This document shows positions 10,467-21,101 of a stretch of DNA of 64,000 nucleotides, in pieces. Positions within the stretch are counted from its first letter, which is position 1. Each line of letters begins with the position of its first letter. Under the pieces are notes generated by a model, which searched no databases, was not told the origin of the DNA, and saw only the letters and a program-made list of their open reading frames with translations. Source of the stretch: an uncultured Pelagibacteraceae bacterium (GTDB taxonomy: Bacteria > Pseudomonadota > Alphaproteobacteria > Pelagibacterales > Pelagibacteraceae); the NCBI GenBank assembly GCA_902593905.1, contig CACJKF010000001.1, forward strand, positions 186,001 to 250,000, in the 5' to 3' direction. A program made the position numbers and the translations under genes.

Positions 10467-10551
10467 ATTTAAACCTTCAGTTGATAAAAAAATTTTTTTT
10501 CTATATTTAGAATTTTTAAAAAAAAAAATCAAAATGTTGTTTCTTTCTAAA

Positions 10552-10655
10552 GTTGTAGGATAAATTTTTTTTCTATCAAAACGTTAAGTCTACAACCTGA
10601 GTCTAATTTTATTTTAAATTACAACCTGCAAATAGTTGCAAAAGAATTGCAAAAA
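10552..10655. repeat. Short repeats in the dnaA upstream region
   Basis: The rpsT-dnaA gap holds an inverted repeat GTTGTAG (10552-10558) / CTACAAC (10590-10596). It also has a direct repeat ACAACCTG (10592-10599 and 10621-10628), and TTGCAAAA twice (10636 and 10647) 11 bases apart, about one helical turn. None matches the standard DnaA box TTATCCACA. They could be sites for control of dnaA or simple AT-rich coincidence. Confidence 0.4.
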
Positions 10656-10688
10656 GCGTTTAAAGGAATTTCTTTAAAAATTAATTAC

Positions 10689-12074
10689 ATGGACAAAAAT
10701 ATAAAAAAACAAAATGTTTTCATTTCTGAGGAAGAGAAAACGATAAATTGGAATGATGTTCAGCTTGCTTTCAAAAAAAGTTTTGGAGATGAAATTTACA
10801 ACAGTTGGTTACAAAAAATATCTTTAGTAAAAGAATTTAATGATTACCTCATACTAGGTGTCCCTACTAGATTTTTTAGAGATTGGATAGTTTCCCGTTA
10901 TTTGGATAAAATTTTAGAACAAATAAAAAGTTTTAAATTAAGTCTCAATAGAATTGAATTTAAAATAATTGAGGAAAATAAACAAAATCAAGAACTTTTG
11001 AAAATTGACGAGCTAAACAAGGTCACTGAAATTAAGGACTCTATTTTAAATTACAATAGGCTAAATCCAAATTTGAATTTTAACAGTTTTATTCAAGGGA
11101 AAAGTAACGATATAGCTCTGTCCTATTCAAAAAAAGTGTGTGAGCACTTAACGCGTTATAACCCATTATATATCTGTGGAGGGGTAGGCCTTGGAAAAAC
11201 TCATCTGTTAAACGCGATAGGATTGGAGTTGCAGAATGATAATAACGTAATGTTTATTTCAGCTGAAAGATTTATGTATCATTTTATAAAATCTATTAAA
11301 AAAAATGATATGGTAAATTTCAAAGATTTCTTCAGAAAATCCTCAGTTTTTATTATTGACGATATACAGTTTATTAGTGGAAAAGAGAGTTTACAGGAAG
11401 AATTTTTTCATACTTTTAATAGCCTTATGGATAAAGGTTCTCAAATAATTATTTCATCTGATAGAGCGCCAATGAAGTTAGACAGAGTTCAAGATAGAAT
11501 TAAATCAAGATTAGCAGGAGGTCTTGTGGTTGATATAGATGTCCCTGATTTTGATTTAAAAGTAAAAATTATAAAGCAAAAAATAGAAGAAATTCAGAAT
11601 CAATTTAAAGAAAATATATCTTTAAGCGAAGAGGTAATTAACTATATTGCGAATGAGAGCAAGACAAGCATAAGAGAATTAATTGGAATACTAAATAGAG
11701 TTATTGCTTTTAGTAGGGTCCATAATAAAATTTTAGACATAAACGATTGTAAAAACATTCTTAAAGATGTTTTTAATCAAATCAGAGTAATCACAGTCGA
11801 TAAAATACAAAACATTGTTTCAAATTATTTTAATATTCCACTTAGTGAGATGCTTTCACAAAGAAGGTCAAGACCTTTGGCAAGACCAAGACAAATCGCT
11901 ATGTTCTTAGCAAAGAAAATGACAACTAGGTCTTTACCGGAAATTGGAAGGAGATTTGCTAATCGTGATCATACAACAGTGATACACGCAGTTAAAACTA
12001 TTACAAGACTTTCTGAGCAGGATGATGAAATGAAAAAAAATATAGCTCAGATTAAAAGTCTATTACTAGAGTAG
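10689..12074 (+). CDS. dnaA: Chromosomal replication initiator DnaA
   Basis: This AAA+ ATPase binds the replication origin and opens it. In order it has the N-terminal helicase-loading domain (WNDVQLAFKKSFGDEIYNSW), a short linker, the ATPase core with Walker A GGVGLGKTH and Walker B IIDDIQF, and the C-terminal box-binding domain with RRFANRDHTTVIHAV. The ATG at 10689 (461 residues) is preferred. An in-frame TTG at 10647 would add 14 residues unlike the family N-terminus. dnaN follows 4 bases later, so the two are one operon. No clear Shine-Dalgarno sequence is present. Confidence 0.96.
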   Translation: MDKNIKKQNVFISEEEKTINWNDVQLAFKKSFGDEIYNSWLQKISLVKEFNDYLILGVPTRFFRDWIVSRYLDKILEQIKSFKLSLNRIEFKIIEENKQNQELLKIDELNKVTEIKDSILNYNRLNPNLNFNSFIQGKSNDIALSYSKKVCEHLTRYNPLYICGGVGLGKTHLLNAIGLELQNDNNVMFISAERFMYHFIKSIKKNDMVNFKDFFRKSSVFIIDDIQFISGKESLQEEFFHTFNSLMDKGSQIIISSDRAPMKLDRVQDRIKSRLAGGLVVDIDVPDFDLKVKIIKQKIEEIQNQFKENISLSEEVINYIANESKTSIRELIGILNRVIAFSRVHNKILDINDCKNILKDVFNQIRVITVDKIQNIVSNYFNIPLSEMLSQRRSRPLARPRQIAMFLAKKMTTRSLPEIGRRFANRDHTTVIHAVKTITRLSEQDDEMKKNIAQIKSLLLE

Positions 12075-12078
12075 ATAA

Positions 12079-13194
12079 ATGCAATTTTCCGTAAAAAGAG
12101 ATCATTTACTTAAATCACTTAATTACGTCCAGGGAGTAGTCGAGAAAAAAAATACTCTACCAATTTTATCAAATGTATTATTACAATTAAAAAATAAAAA
12201 ACTTTCAATAATTGCTACAGATTTAGATATAATTTTTCATGATGAGATATCTGAAATTAAAGTAGTTAATGAAGGAAGCACTACGACCTCAGCGGCAATC
12301 TTATATGATATTTTAAGAAAAATTTCGTCTAATTCAGAGATAAAATTTGACTTAAAATCTGAAAATAAATTAAGTTTAAAAAGTGAGAATTCCGACTTTA
12401 ATCTCTTATGTCTACCAACTGATAATTTTCCCTCATTTGCTGAAGAATTCCATGGAAATCAAATGTCTTTTAATTCTGAAAAGTTTTTAGCCTTACTAAA
12501 CAAAACAAGAATATCAATTTCAAATGACGATACTAGGCACTATCTAAATGGTATTTTTTTGCACTTAAGTGAAGCTAACAATCGATCTTTTTTAACTGGT
12601 GTAGCAACTGATAGTCATAGGCTGTCATCAAGTAGTATTGAGATTGAAAACAATGAGGATTTTAATCCGATTATTTTGCCAAGAAAAACCGTAAACCAAT
12701 TATGTACATTATTATCAGAGACAAGCGAAAAGCTAAGTATGCAGATTAGTGAAAACAAAATTAAGTTTGAATTAGGTAAAATAAAATTGATCTCTAAAGT
12801 TATAGATGGAAAATTTCCTGACTATAAAAAAGTAGTCCCCACTAAAAACGATAAAATATTAATTGTCTCCACAAAAGATTTTATCGACTCCATCGAACGA
12901 GTAGCAAGTGTCTCATTGGATCGAAAAGAGGGCGTAAAGTTATCCATTAATAAAGATAATTTGCAACTATCTGTAAATAGCGCGAATTCGGGCGAGGGGA
13001 ATGAAAAGATTAAAGCTGATTTTAATTCAGAAAATTTAAATATAAGTTTTAATTCAAAATATTTAATTGATATCGCCTCTTCTGTACAAAATAAAAATAT
13101 AAGATTAAATTTAAAAGATGCTGTTTCACCTGTGCTTATTCAAGATATTTCTGACAAGAATTCATATTATGTTATAATGCCTATGAAAATCTAA
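12079..13194 (+). CDS. dnaN: DNA polymerase III sliding clamp (beta)
   Basis: A 371-residue protein that forms the ring clamp holding polymerase III on DNA. The N-terminus MQFSVKRDHLLKSLNYVQGVVEKK, the LPILSNVLL stretch and the C-terminus YVIMPMKI are typical of the beta clamp, and three homologous domains fit the length. It follows dnaA by 4 bases. The 135 bases to gyrB contain no gene, so recF, which often follows dnaN, is missing here. Confidence 0.97.
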   Translation: MQFSVKRDHLLKSLNYVQGVVEKKNTLPILSNVLLQLKNKKLSIIATDLDIIFHDEISEIKVVNEGSTTTSAAILYDILRKISSNSEIKFDLKSENKLSLKSENSDFNLLCLPTDNFPSFAEEFHGNQMSFNSEKFLALLNKTRISISNDDTRHYLNGIFLHLSEANNRSFLTGVATDSHRLSSSSIEIENNEDFNPIILPRKTVNQLCTLLSETSEKLSMQISENKIKFELGKIKLISKVIDGKFPDYKKVVPTKNDKILIVSTKDFIDSIERVASVSLDRKEGVKLSINKDNLQLSVNSANSGEGNEKIKADFNSENLNISFNSKYLIDIASSVQNKNIRLNLKDAVSPVLIQDISDKNSYYVIMPMKI

Positions 13195-13302
13195 TTTTTT
13201 CATTTTTACAATTTTTTTTAATTTTTGGCTCAAAACTGTTGATATTGAATACTTCTAGATCAATGTCTCAGCCGGTGATTTTCTATTACAAAAAAAAAAT
13301 GA

Positions 13303-15387
<2,085 letters not shown>

Positions 15388-15393
15388 AAAAAA

Positions 15394-16683
15394 ATGAATT
15401 TATCAACTCTTTTCAGGACAAAAGAGAATTTAAACTTAGATAAAAATACATTAACAATTCTTAGGTATATCGCTATTATTGGTCAAATTTTAGCAATCAG
15501 CATAGTATTTTATTACTTAAATTTACCGTTTCCAATCATTGAAAGCTATTTGATTATTTCACTAGGTTTAGCTACAAATTTATATCTTCAATTTGGTATT
15601 AAAATAAGTCAACTTAAAGACTTTTATGCAGCCCCATTTCTTTTGTATGATTTAATACAATTGAGTGCTCTCCTTTATTTAACTGGAGGAATTTTTAATC
15701 CTTTCTCTTTCTTATTAGTAATTCCAGCTATTGTTTCATCAACATTTTTAAGTATGGGCACAACAATTATATTAGGTTTAATAACATCATTACTTTTATT
15801 AACCATATCATTTTTTCATTTACCATTGCCGGGTGAGGATATGAATTTGTTACATTTTCCAAATTTTTATAAAATTGGAATTATAATCTCTATTTTGATT
15901 GGTTTAATCTTTTTAAGTTATTTTGGTATTCGTTTTTCTGGTGAAAAAAAGAAAACAGAAGAAGCTTTTAAAAAACTTCAAGAGGTAATTTATAAAGAGT
16001 ATGAATTAGAATCTTTAGGAGGTCAAGCTGCAGCAGCAGCACATTCACTCGGAACACCTTTAGCTACAATAAGTGTAGTGGCTAAAGAATTGAAAAAAGA
16101 AATTGGAGATGACAGCGAGCTAGCAAGAGATATTGATTTATTAATTAGCCAATCAAAAAGGTGTAGTGAAATCTTAAAAAGAATTTCAAAAAAACAGATA
16201 GAGGAGGATAAATTTTTTAGTTCAACAAAATTGGAGGATTTACTTGAGGAAATCATAAATTCTTTTAAAGAAACTTCTTCTAAGGAAATTACTTTAGTAT
16301 CTGAAAATGATAAAAATAAAATTGATATTCAAAGGTCACCAGAAATGATCTATGGTTTAAGAAATTTTATAGGTAATGCGATTAAATTTTCTAAAAGTAA
16401 AGTTAATATTTTCTTGATGAGTGACAATAAAGAAATTAAAATTATAGTAAATGACGATGGGCCAGGATTTCCGAAAGATATTATTGATAAATTGGGTGAA
16501 CCATATATTAAATCCAGATCGTTTGAATTAAATTCAAACTCAGGTTTAGGCCTTGGAACTTTCTTAGGCAAAACTTTATTAGAAAGACAAAATGCTAAAT
16601 TATTGTTTAAAGATGATAAAAATTTAGGTGGTGCCTCTGTTGTAATTAGTTGGTCACCAAAAAATATTTTAATTAACGCTTAA
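15394..16683 (+). CDS. regB: Redox sensor histidine kinase RegB/PrrB/ActS
   Basis: A 429-residue membrane kinase that senses the redox state and phosphorylates RegA. About six transmembrane segments fill residues 25-185 and include the quinone-binding GGIFNPF motif. The H-box AAAAHSLGTPLATI holds the phosphorylated histidine. A cysteine in SKRCSEIL sits where the redox-active cysteine of RegB lies. The ATPase domain has NDDGPGFP and GLGLG. It starts 6 bases after gyrB and its end overlaps the convergent agmatinase-like gene by 11 bases. Its partner regA lies 3.3 kb away, past the polyamine operon. Confidence 0.93.
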   Translation: MNLSTLFRTKENLNLDKNTLTILRYIAIIGQILAISIVFYYLNLPFPIIESYLIISLGLATNLYLQFGIKISQLKDFYAAPFLLYDLIQLSALLYLTGGIFNPFSFLLVIPAIVSSTFLSMGTTIILGLITSLLLLTISFFHLPLPGEDMNLLHFPNFYKIGIIISILIGLIFLSYFGIRFSGEKKKTEEAFKKLQEVIYKEYELESLGGQAAAAAHSLGTPLATISVVAKELKKEIGDDSELARDIDLLISQSKRCSEILKRISKKQIEEDKFFSSTKLEDLLEEIINSFKETSSKEITLVSENDKNKIDIQRSPEMIYGLRNFIGNAIKFSKSKVNIFLMSDNKEIKIIVNDDGPGFPKDIIDKLGEPYIKSRSFELNSNSGLGLGTFLGKTLLERQNAKLLFKDDKNLGGASVVISWSPKNILINA

Positions 16684-17554
16684 ATTCAAAAGCATATGAA
16701 AGGATCTTATAAGCTAATTTTGCGACTAAAAAGTTATATGAGTCGAATTTTTTTATTGGTGCAAGTTCATTAATATCTGCTCCAACTATATTTGATATTT
16801 GACAGACTTTCTTAATTATTGGCAAAACTTCGTCCCAAAATAATCCACCTGGTTCTGGGGTTCCAGTTGCTGGCATAATACTTGAGTCAAAACCATCTAC
16901 ATCAAAAGTAATATAAACTTGCTTATTTTTAAATAAATTTTCTAATTTCTGAAGATCCCAATTCTTTTTATCTTTTGCCCAAAAAATTTCGATCCTATTT
17001 TTATTCTTATTATAAAAATCCATTTCAGATTTTGAGAGATTTCTTATTCCAAAAGACACAACTTTTAAATTTTTAAAATCGAGACATCTTTTAATTGCAG
17101 AGGCATGAGAAAACTTTTCTCCTTGATAACTTTCTCTTAGATCGGCATGAGCATCAAAATGAAGAAGAATTAACTCTTTATGTCTTTTAGCAAATGGTTT
17201 AATTGATCCTGGAGTAATAGAGTGCTCTCCTCCTAAAATTAAAGGAAATTTTTTCTCAGAAAGTATATTTTCATTAATTTCTGATAATTGATTTAAAGCA
17301 TCATTTAATTTACTTTTAATCTTAAACGGTTTTAAAGTTTGAATGCCAATTTCTTTGTATGGCTCTTTGTTTAACTCTTCGTCAAATAACTCAACTTGAT
17401 GAGAAGCCTTAATTATTTCTTTTGGTCCATTCTTACATCCGCTACCATAGCTCACAGTTTTTTCTAAGCCGAATGGCACCACGACTACTTGTGACTCAGA
17501 TTTGTGATTTGCATCAAATCCCAAAAAACCTTTTTTTTGGTCCAAGTAATTCAT
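16673..17554 (-). CDS. speB: Agmatinase-family ureohydrolase
   Basis: A 293-residue manganese enzyme of the arginase/agmatinase fold. The binuclear metal ligands are visible in GGEHSITPG, HFDAHADL and FDVDGFDSSIMPATGTPEPGG. The family member would release urea from agmatine to give putrescine. It is the last gene of an operon with an ornithine-decarboxylase-like and a deoxyhypusine-synthase-like gene, 0 bases after the latter, so its substrate may be agmatine or another guanidino-polyamine. No arginine decarboxylase is in the window. Confidence 0.85.
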   Translation of the reverse strand: MNYLDQKKGFLGFDANHKSESQVVVVPFGLEKTVSYGSGCKNGPKEIIKASHQVELFDEELNKEPYKEIGIQTLKPFKIKSKLNDALNQLSEINENILSEKKFPLILGGEHSITPGSIKPFAKRHKELILLHFDAHADLRESYQGEKFSHASAIKRCLDFKNLKVVSFGIRNLSKSEMDFYNKNKNRIEIFWAKDKKNWDLQKLENLFKNKQVYITFDVDGFDSSIMPATGTPEPGGLFWDEVLPIIKKVCQISNIVGADINELAPIKKFDSYNFLVAKLAYKILSYAFEFKR

Positions 17555-18604
17555 TTAAGACTCAAAAATTTGTGAAAAATTTCTTTTTGTTCTCTTTTTC
17601 CAATTAGCTCTATGATATGCATCACTTGCAATTAATGGCAATACACTCGTAGCTTCAGCAAATACCATTTGTTCTTTTGTAATATCAACTTTTCCCCACG
17701 AGCTAGCTTCTTTTAATGTAGAACTACTGCAAGCACCATCCCTAGTATCAGCAACAGTTATTTGTACAGCATATTTATGCATATCAACCTTTTTGCCTAA
17801 CAATTCTGCACAAACAACTGTGTCTTGAATGAAATTTTTAGGTACTCCTCCCCCAATCATTAGCAATCCAGATTGCTTTGATCGAAGCTTAATTTCAGTC
17901 AACTCTCTAAATTCTCTTATAGAGTCGATTGTAATATGTTTATCAGGATTTTTTTCTTGATGCATTACAAGCCCAAAACCTGCAGAGCTATCAGTGAAAG
18001 CTGGGCAAAATATTGGAACATCATTATCATATGCAGTCTCTATTAAAGAACCTTTTTTTTTAGAATTAGATTTAAGATATTTTCCTAACTCTAATATGAA
18101 TTCTCTTGAGGTATAAGTTTTAGGTTTTAATGTATTTGCAATATCACAAATTGTTTGGTCACATGCTTGTAGTTCTTCCTCATCTATATAGGTATCATAA
18201 ATTCTATCTATATAGTTATTCCTTAGTTCAGTATCATCTTGAAACTGAGAACCTTGATAATGTTTGAAGCCCAAAGCTTCAAAAAAATCCATATCTATAA
18301 TTGAGGCCCCCGTAGCCACAATAGCATCAACCATGTTATGTTTTACTAAATCAGTGTATAAATCCATGCATCCACCTGCTGAAGTTGAGCCTGCTAAAGT
18401 TAAAAAAATTGAACAATCTTTATCTGCAAGCATTTCATTATAAATAGCTGCCGCTCTGGCTGTATCTCTAGAAGTAAAAGACATCTTACTCATACCGTCA
18501 ATAATTTTACGAGCATCAAAAGACTTGATATCGATGTGTTCAACTGGGGAATTAAGTAAAGATTTTTTATTGTGTCCGATATTTGGACTATTTTTTTTAT
18601 TCAT
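17555..18604 (-). CDS. Deoxyhypusine-synthase-like polyamine enzyme
   Basis: A 349-residue protein of the deoxyhypusine synthase family, an NAD-dependent transfer of an aminobutyl group. The catalytic lysine is Lys305 in SSWGKVDI. The family stretches LAGSTSAGG (70-78), VKHNMVDAIVATGAS (87-101) and MIGGGVPKNFIQD (249-261) are present. Bacteria have no eIF5A, so protein modification is unlikely; bacterial relatives have been linked to homospermidine-type polyamine synthesis. It lies between the decarboxylase-like gene (1-base overlap) and the agmatinase-like gene, which supports a polyamine role. The exact amine acceptor is unknown. Confidence 0.85.
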   Translation of the reverse strand: MNKKNSPNIGHNKKSLLNSPVEHIDIKSFDARKIIDGMSKMSFTSRDTARAAAIYNEMLADKDCSIFLTLAGSTSAGGCMDLYTDLVKHNMVDAIVATGASIIDMDFFEALGFKHYQGSQFQDDTELRNNYIDRIYDTYIDEEELQACDQTICDIANTLKPKTYTSREFILELGKYLKSNSKKKGSLIETAYDNDVPIFCPAFTDSSAGFGLVMHQEKNPDKHITIDSIREFRELTEIKLRSKQSGLLMIGGGVPKNFIQDTVVCAELLGKKVDMHKYAVQITVADTRDGACSSSTLKEASSWGKVDITKEQMVFAEATSVLPLIASDAYHRANWKKRTKRNFSQIFES

Positions 18605-19785
18605 TAAGCTACTAAAGAACCAACTTTATCATTAGCATTATCGTACATAGATATAATTGGTTTGTCACTTAATTCGTGAATATCATTTGAATAAAAACCG
18701 TTGAAGTTTGTTCTGAAAGTAAGACTGTAAGCTCCTAACTGACCTAACTCTATATAGTCACCCTCTTTAATATTATTTGGTAACAAAAAAGGTCCTTTCA
18801 TGTAATCTAATCCATCACAAGTTGGTCCAAAAAAACTAAAAGCAGTTAGTTTTTTAGACTGAATTCTTCCGCTTGTAATCATCTTTGATGGCAAAACAAA
18901 GTTTGGTGCTCCAGCGTCAAATAAAGATCCATAAGTTCCGTCATTTATGTAAAGATTATTTTTCTTTCTTAAAATAACTTTCACAATTGTAGATCCACTT
19001 TCTGCTACAAGAGCTCTTCCTGGCTCACATATGATTTCTGGTAATTTATTTAACTTCAAGTTATTTAACTCTTTTTTAATTTCTTCCATATAATTAATTA
19101 ATGGTTCAGGATTGAGATCTGGATATATAGATGGAAATCCCCCACCAACATTAATTGTATTTGGTACTATTTTTGTTTTTTTAATAATATTTCCAATTTC
19201 TCGAATTCCTTTTGAGTAAGAAATTTTGTGCATACATTGAGAGCCAACGTGAAAACTTATGCCAAGTTTTTTTGAATGTTCCTTACATAATCTTACTAAT
19301 CCTAAAGCTTCAGAGGGAAGCGCACCAAATTTTCTAGATAGATCTATTTCAGCGTGTTCATTCGAAATTGCGATTCTTACAAATAATTCTAAATCTTTTG
19401 CTTGATTAGTAGCTTCTAGAATTTTCCTCAACTCATCCTTACTATCAAGAGAAAAACTTTTTACACCATAATCGAAGTAAGCGGATGATATACTTTCTTT
19501 ACTTTTAATAGTATGCATAAAATGTAATTTCGCATCCGACTTAATTTTATTTAGGAGCTTAATTTCATTTAGAGAGGCAACATCGAATTCATTGACACCA
19601 TTAGCAATAATCTGTTTAATAATTTTTTCGTTTGGATTCGTTTTAACAGCGTAGAGTATTTTTCCAGGAAAATTCTCTTTAAAAAATTTTACGGATTTTT
19701 TAATCTCGTTTAGCCGTATACAATATACGGGGTAATCTGGTTGTAATGAGTTAACTAATTCGTTAACTGTTTTAAATTTTCCCAT
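18604..19785 (-). CDS. Ornithine/lysine decarboxylase, alanine-racemase-fold type
   Basis: A 393-residue PLP enzyme that decarboxylates a basic amino acid, most likely ornithine to putrescine. The PLP lysine is Lys48 in YAVKTNP. Further marks are SFHVGSQC, the phosphate loop INVGGGFPSIY, CEPGRALVAESGS, and the active-site cysteine in FGPTCDGLDYM, typical of eukaryote-type ODC. The start MGKFKTVNEL is preceded by GAGGG on the minus strand. It is the first gene of a three-gene polyamine operon. The leader carries a strong hairpin (19836-19872). Ornithine versus lysine preference cannot be settled from sequence. Confidence 0.88.
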   Translation of the reverse strand: MGKFKTVNELVNSLQPDYPVYCIRLNEIKKSVKFFKENFPGKILYAVKTNPNEKIIKQIIANGVNEFDVASLNEIKLLNKIKSDAKLHFMHTIKSKESISSAYFDYGVKSFSLDSKDELRKILEATNQAKDLELFVRIAISNEHAEIDLSRKFGALPSEALGLVRLCKEHSKKLGISFHVGSQCMHKISYSKGIREIGNIIKKTKIVPNTINVGGGFPSIYPDLNPEPLINYMEEIKKELNNLKLNKLPEIICEPGRALVAESGSTIVKVILRKKNNLYINDGTYGSLFDAGAPNFVLPSKMITSGRIQSKKLTAFSFFGPTCDGLDYMKGPFLLPNNIKEGDYIELGQLGAYSLTFRTNFNGFYSNDIHELSDKPIISMYDNANDKVGSLVA

Positions 19786-19835
19786 TTCATGTGTCCCTCG
19801 TTTAATTACACAAAGATTTTTTAAAAAATTTAATA

Positions 19836-19872
19836 AAAAAAACCTTATTTATTTCGCGTTTAAGGTTTTTTT
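19836..19872. terminator. Terminator-like hairpin in the polyamine operon leader
   Basis: A 12-base-pair stem (19836-19847 with 19861-19872) has a 13-base loop, a CCTTA/TAAGG core and flanking A and T runs, so it reads like an intrinsic terminator in both directions. It lies between two divergent genes, about 50 bases before the decarboxylase start, where no gene needs terminating. A minus-strand -35 TTGACA (19919-19924) would place it inside the transcribed leader. It may act as an attenuator of the polyamine operon. Confidence 0.6.
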
Positions 19873-19907
19873 AACTCTATGTAAAGAAAAAAAGGACATT
19901 TTTGTCT

Positions 19908-19939
19908 TGTTGAAATTTTGTCAACAGTACCTATATGAT
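19908..19939 (+). promoter_or_regulatory. regA promoter with overlapping inverted repeat
   Basis: TTGAAA (19910-19915) and TATGAT (19934-19939) are 18 bases apart, a good sigma-70 promoter. Transcription would start at about 19945, which is the A of the regA ATG, so the mRNA is probably leaderless. An inverted repeat TGTTGA-N7-TCAACA (19908-19926) overlaps the -35 element and also contains a minus-strand TTGACA for the divergent polyamine operon, so one factor could act on both. Confidence 0.5.
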
Positions 19940-19944
19940 GGTTT

Positions 19945-20517
19945 ATGAGAACGCAAAAAAACCTCCCAGAGCAGCTAAAATTAGCAGACTTTGCTGATAA
20001 ATCGCTATTAATCCTTGATGATGACGATCCCTTAAGGGGTAGGCTTGCAAGAGCCATGGAAAAGAAAGGATTTCAGGTTAAGGAGGCTAAATCAGTAGCT
20101 GAGGGTCTTAATATTGCTAAAACAGCTCCTACAGCCTTTGCTGTAATCGATCTTAGGCTTGAAGATGGCAATGGTTTAGATGTTGTTAAAGAACTTTCAA
20201 AAAATAAAAAAGATAGCAGAATTGTAATGTTAACGGGATACGGGAATCTACCTACGGCTGTAGCTGCAGTGAAAGAGGGCGCAATCGATTACATAGCTAA
20301 ACCAGTTGATGCGGACGATGTTGAGTCTGCTTTATTAGCATCGCCAGAATCAAAAGCAAAGCCTCCTGAAAATCCAATGTCAGCAGATAGAGTGAAATGG
20401 GAACATATCCACCGAGTTTTTGAATTATGCAATAGAAATGTTTCCGAAACAGCTCGAAGACTTAAGATGCACAGAAGAACACTACAAAGAATTCTCTCTA
20501 AAAGATCTCCAAGATAA
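19945..20517 (+). CDS. regA: Redox response regulator RegA/PrrA/ActR
   Basis: A 190-residue regulator, partner of RegB, that controls energy and redox genes. The receiver domain has LILDDDDPLR and the phosphorylated aspartate in VIDLRLEDG. A short linker precedes the very conserved Fis-type helix-turn-helix, with SADRVKWEHIHRVFELC and the final MHRRTLQRILSKRSPR. The start fits the family and coincides with the predicted transcription start. The bioY gene is convergent, 1 base away. It stands apart from regB, separated by the polyamine operon. Confidence 0.96.
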   Translation: MRTQKNLPEQLKLADFADKSLLILDDDDPLRGRLARAMEKKGFQVKEAKSVAEGLNIAKTAPTAFAVIDLRLEDGNGLDVVKELSKNKKDSRIVMLTGYGNLPTAVAAVKEGAIDYIAKPVDADDVESALLASPESKAKPPENPMSADRVKWEHIHRVFELCNRNVSETARRLKMHRRTLQRILSKRSPR

Positions 20518-20518
20518 C

Positions 20519-21070
20519 TTAAATAAATTTTCTAAATTTTTTAATTTGATTTATTGTAAGTGTTGCAATTAAAATTTTCAATAACTCTGCTAACAAGAAA
20601 GGTTGTGCTCCTAATTTGAGTATTGGTTTATCCCAACCTATTAAATTTCCAAGCCATAACATTCCTAATATATAAATAAAGCTAGTAGCAAAAACTAATT
20701 TAAAAAAATTCTTAAAATAATTATTATCGTAATTAAATTTTCCTGCTAAAAATCCAGCAACTACAAAACCTATCAAATAACCCATTGTTGGTCCTGTGAA
20801 GTATACTATTCCCATACCTTTTTCTGGAGTTCCTGAAAACACTGGCAAGCCAATTATACCTTCGAATAAATATAAAGAAATAGTTGCCATACCAAGTTTC
20901 CATCCAAAACATATTCCTATCAACAAGACAACTAAAGTTTGCATTGTCATAGGGACTGGGTAAAATGGTATTTTAACTTTTGACGATATGGCTAAAAGAA
21001 TGGAGCCCAATAAGGCGATAAATATATATTTAATTATTTTTGTTTGTTTTAAACTTTTTACGAATTCCAT
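20519..21070 (-). CDS. bioY: Biotin transporter BioY
   Basis: A 183-residue membrane protein with about six hydrophobic segments, the substrate-binding component of a biotin importer. The signatures IPFYPVPMTMQTLVVLL and GPTMGYLIGFVVAGFLAG are typical of BioY. No bioM/bioN energising genes are adjacent, and some BioY proteins work alone. Its presence suggests the cell imports biotin. It lies 31 bases downstream of an ABC ATPase on the same strand, but that ATPase is not of the energy-coupling-factor type. Confidence 0.93.
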   Translation of the reverse strand: MEFVKSLKQTKIIKYIFIALLGSILLAISSKVKIPFYPVPMTMQTLVVLLIGICFGWKLGMATISLYLFEGIIGLPVFSGTPEKGMGIVYFTGPTMGYLIGFVVAGFLAGKFNYDNNYFKNFFKLVFATSFIYILGMLWLGNLIGWDKPILKLGAQPFLLAELLKILIATLTINQIKKFRKFI

Positions 21071-21101
21071 TTAATTAATTTAACTTTTTTTTTATTAAAA
21101 T

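Noticed and set aside
10647-10688. TTG start adding 14 residues to DnaA
   Set aside because: The added residues do not resemble the DnaA N-terminus, and a good ATG follows at 10689.
19786-19944. Known speF-type leader RNA before the ornithine decarboxylase
   Set aside because: The gap is much shorter than that element as I know it, and only one hairpin is clear; a match cannot be supported by eye.
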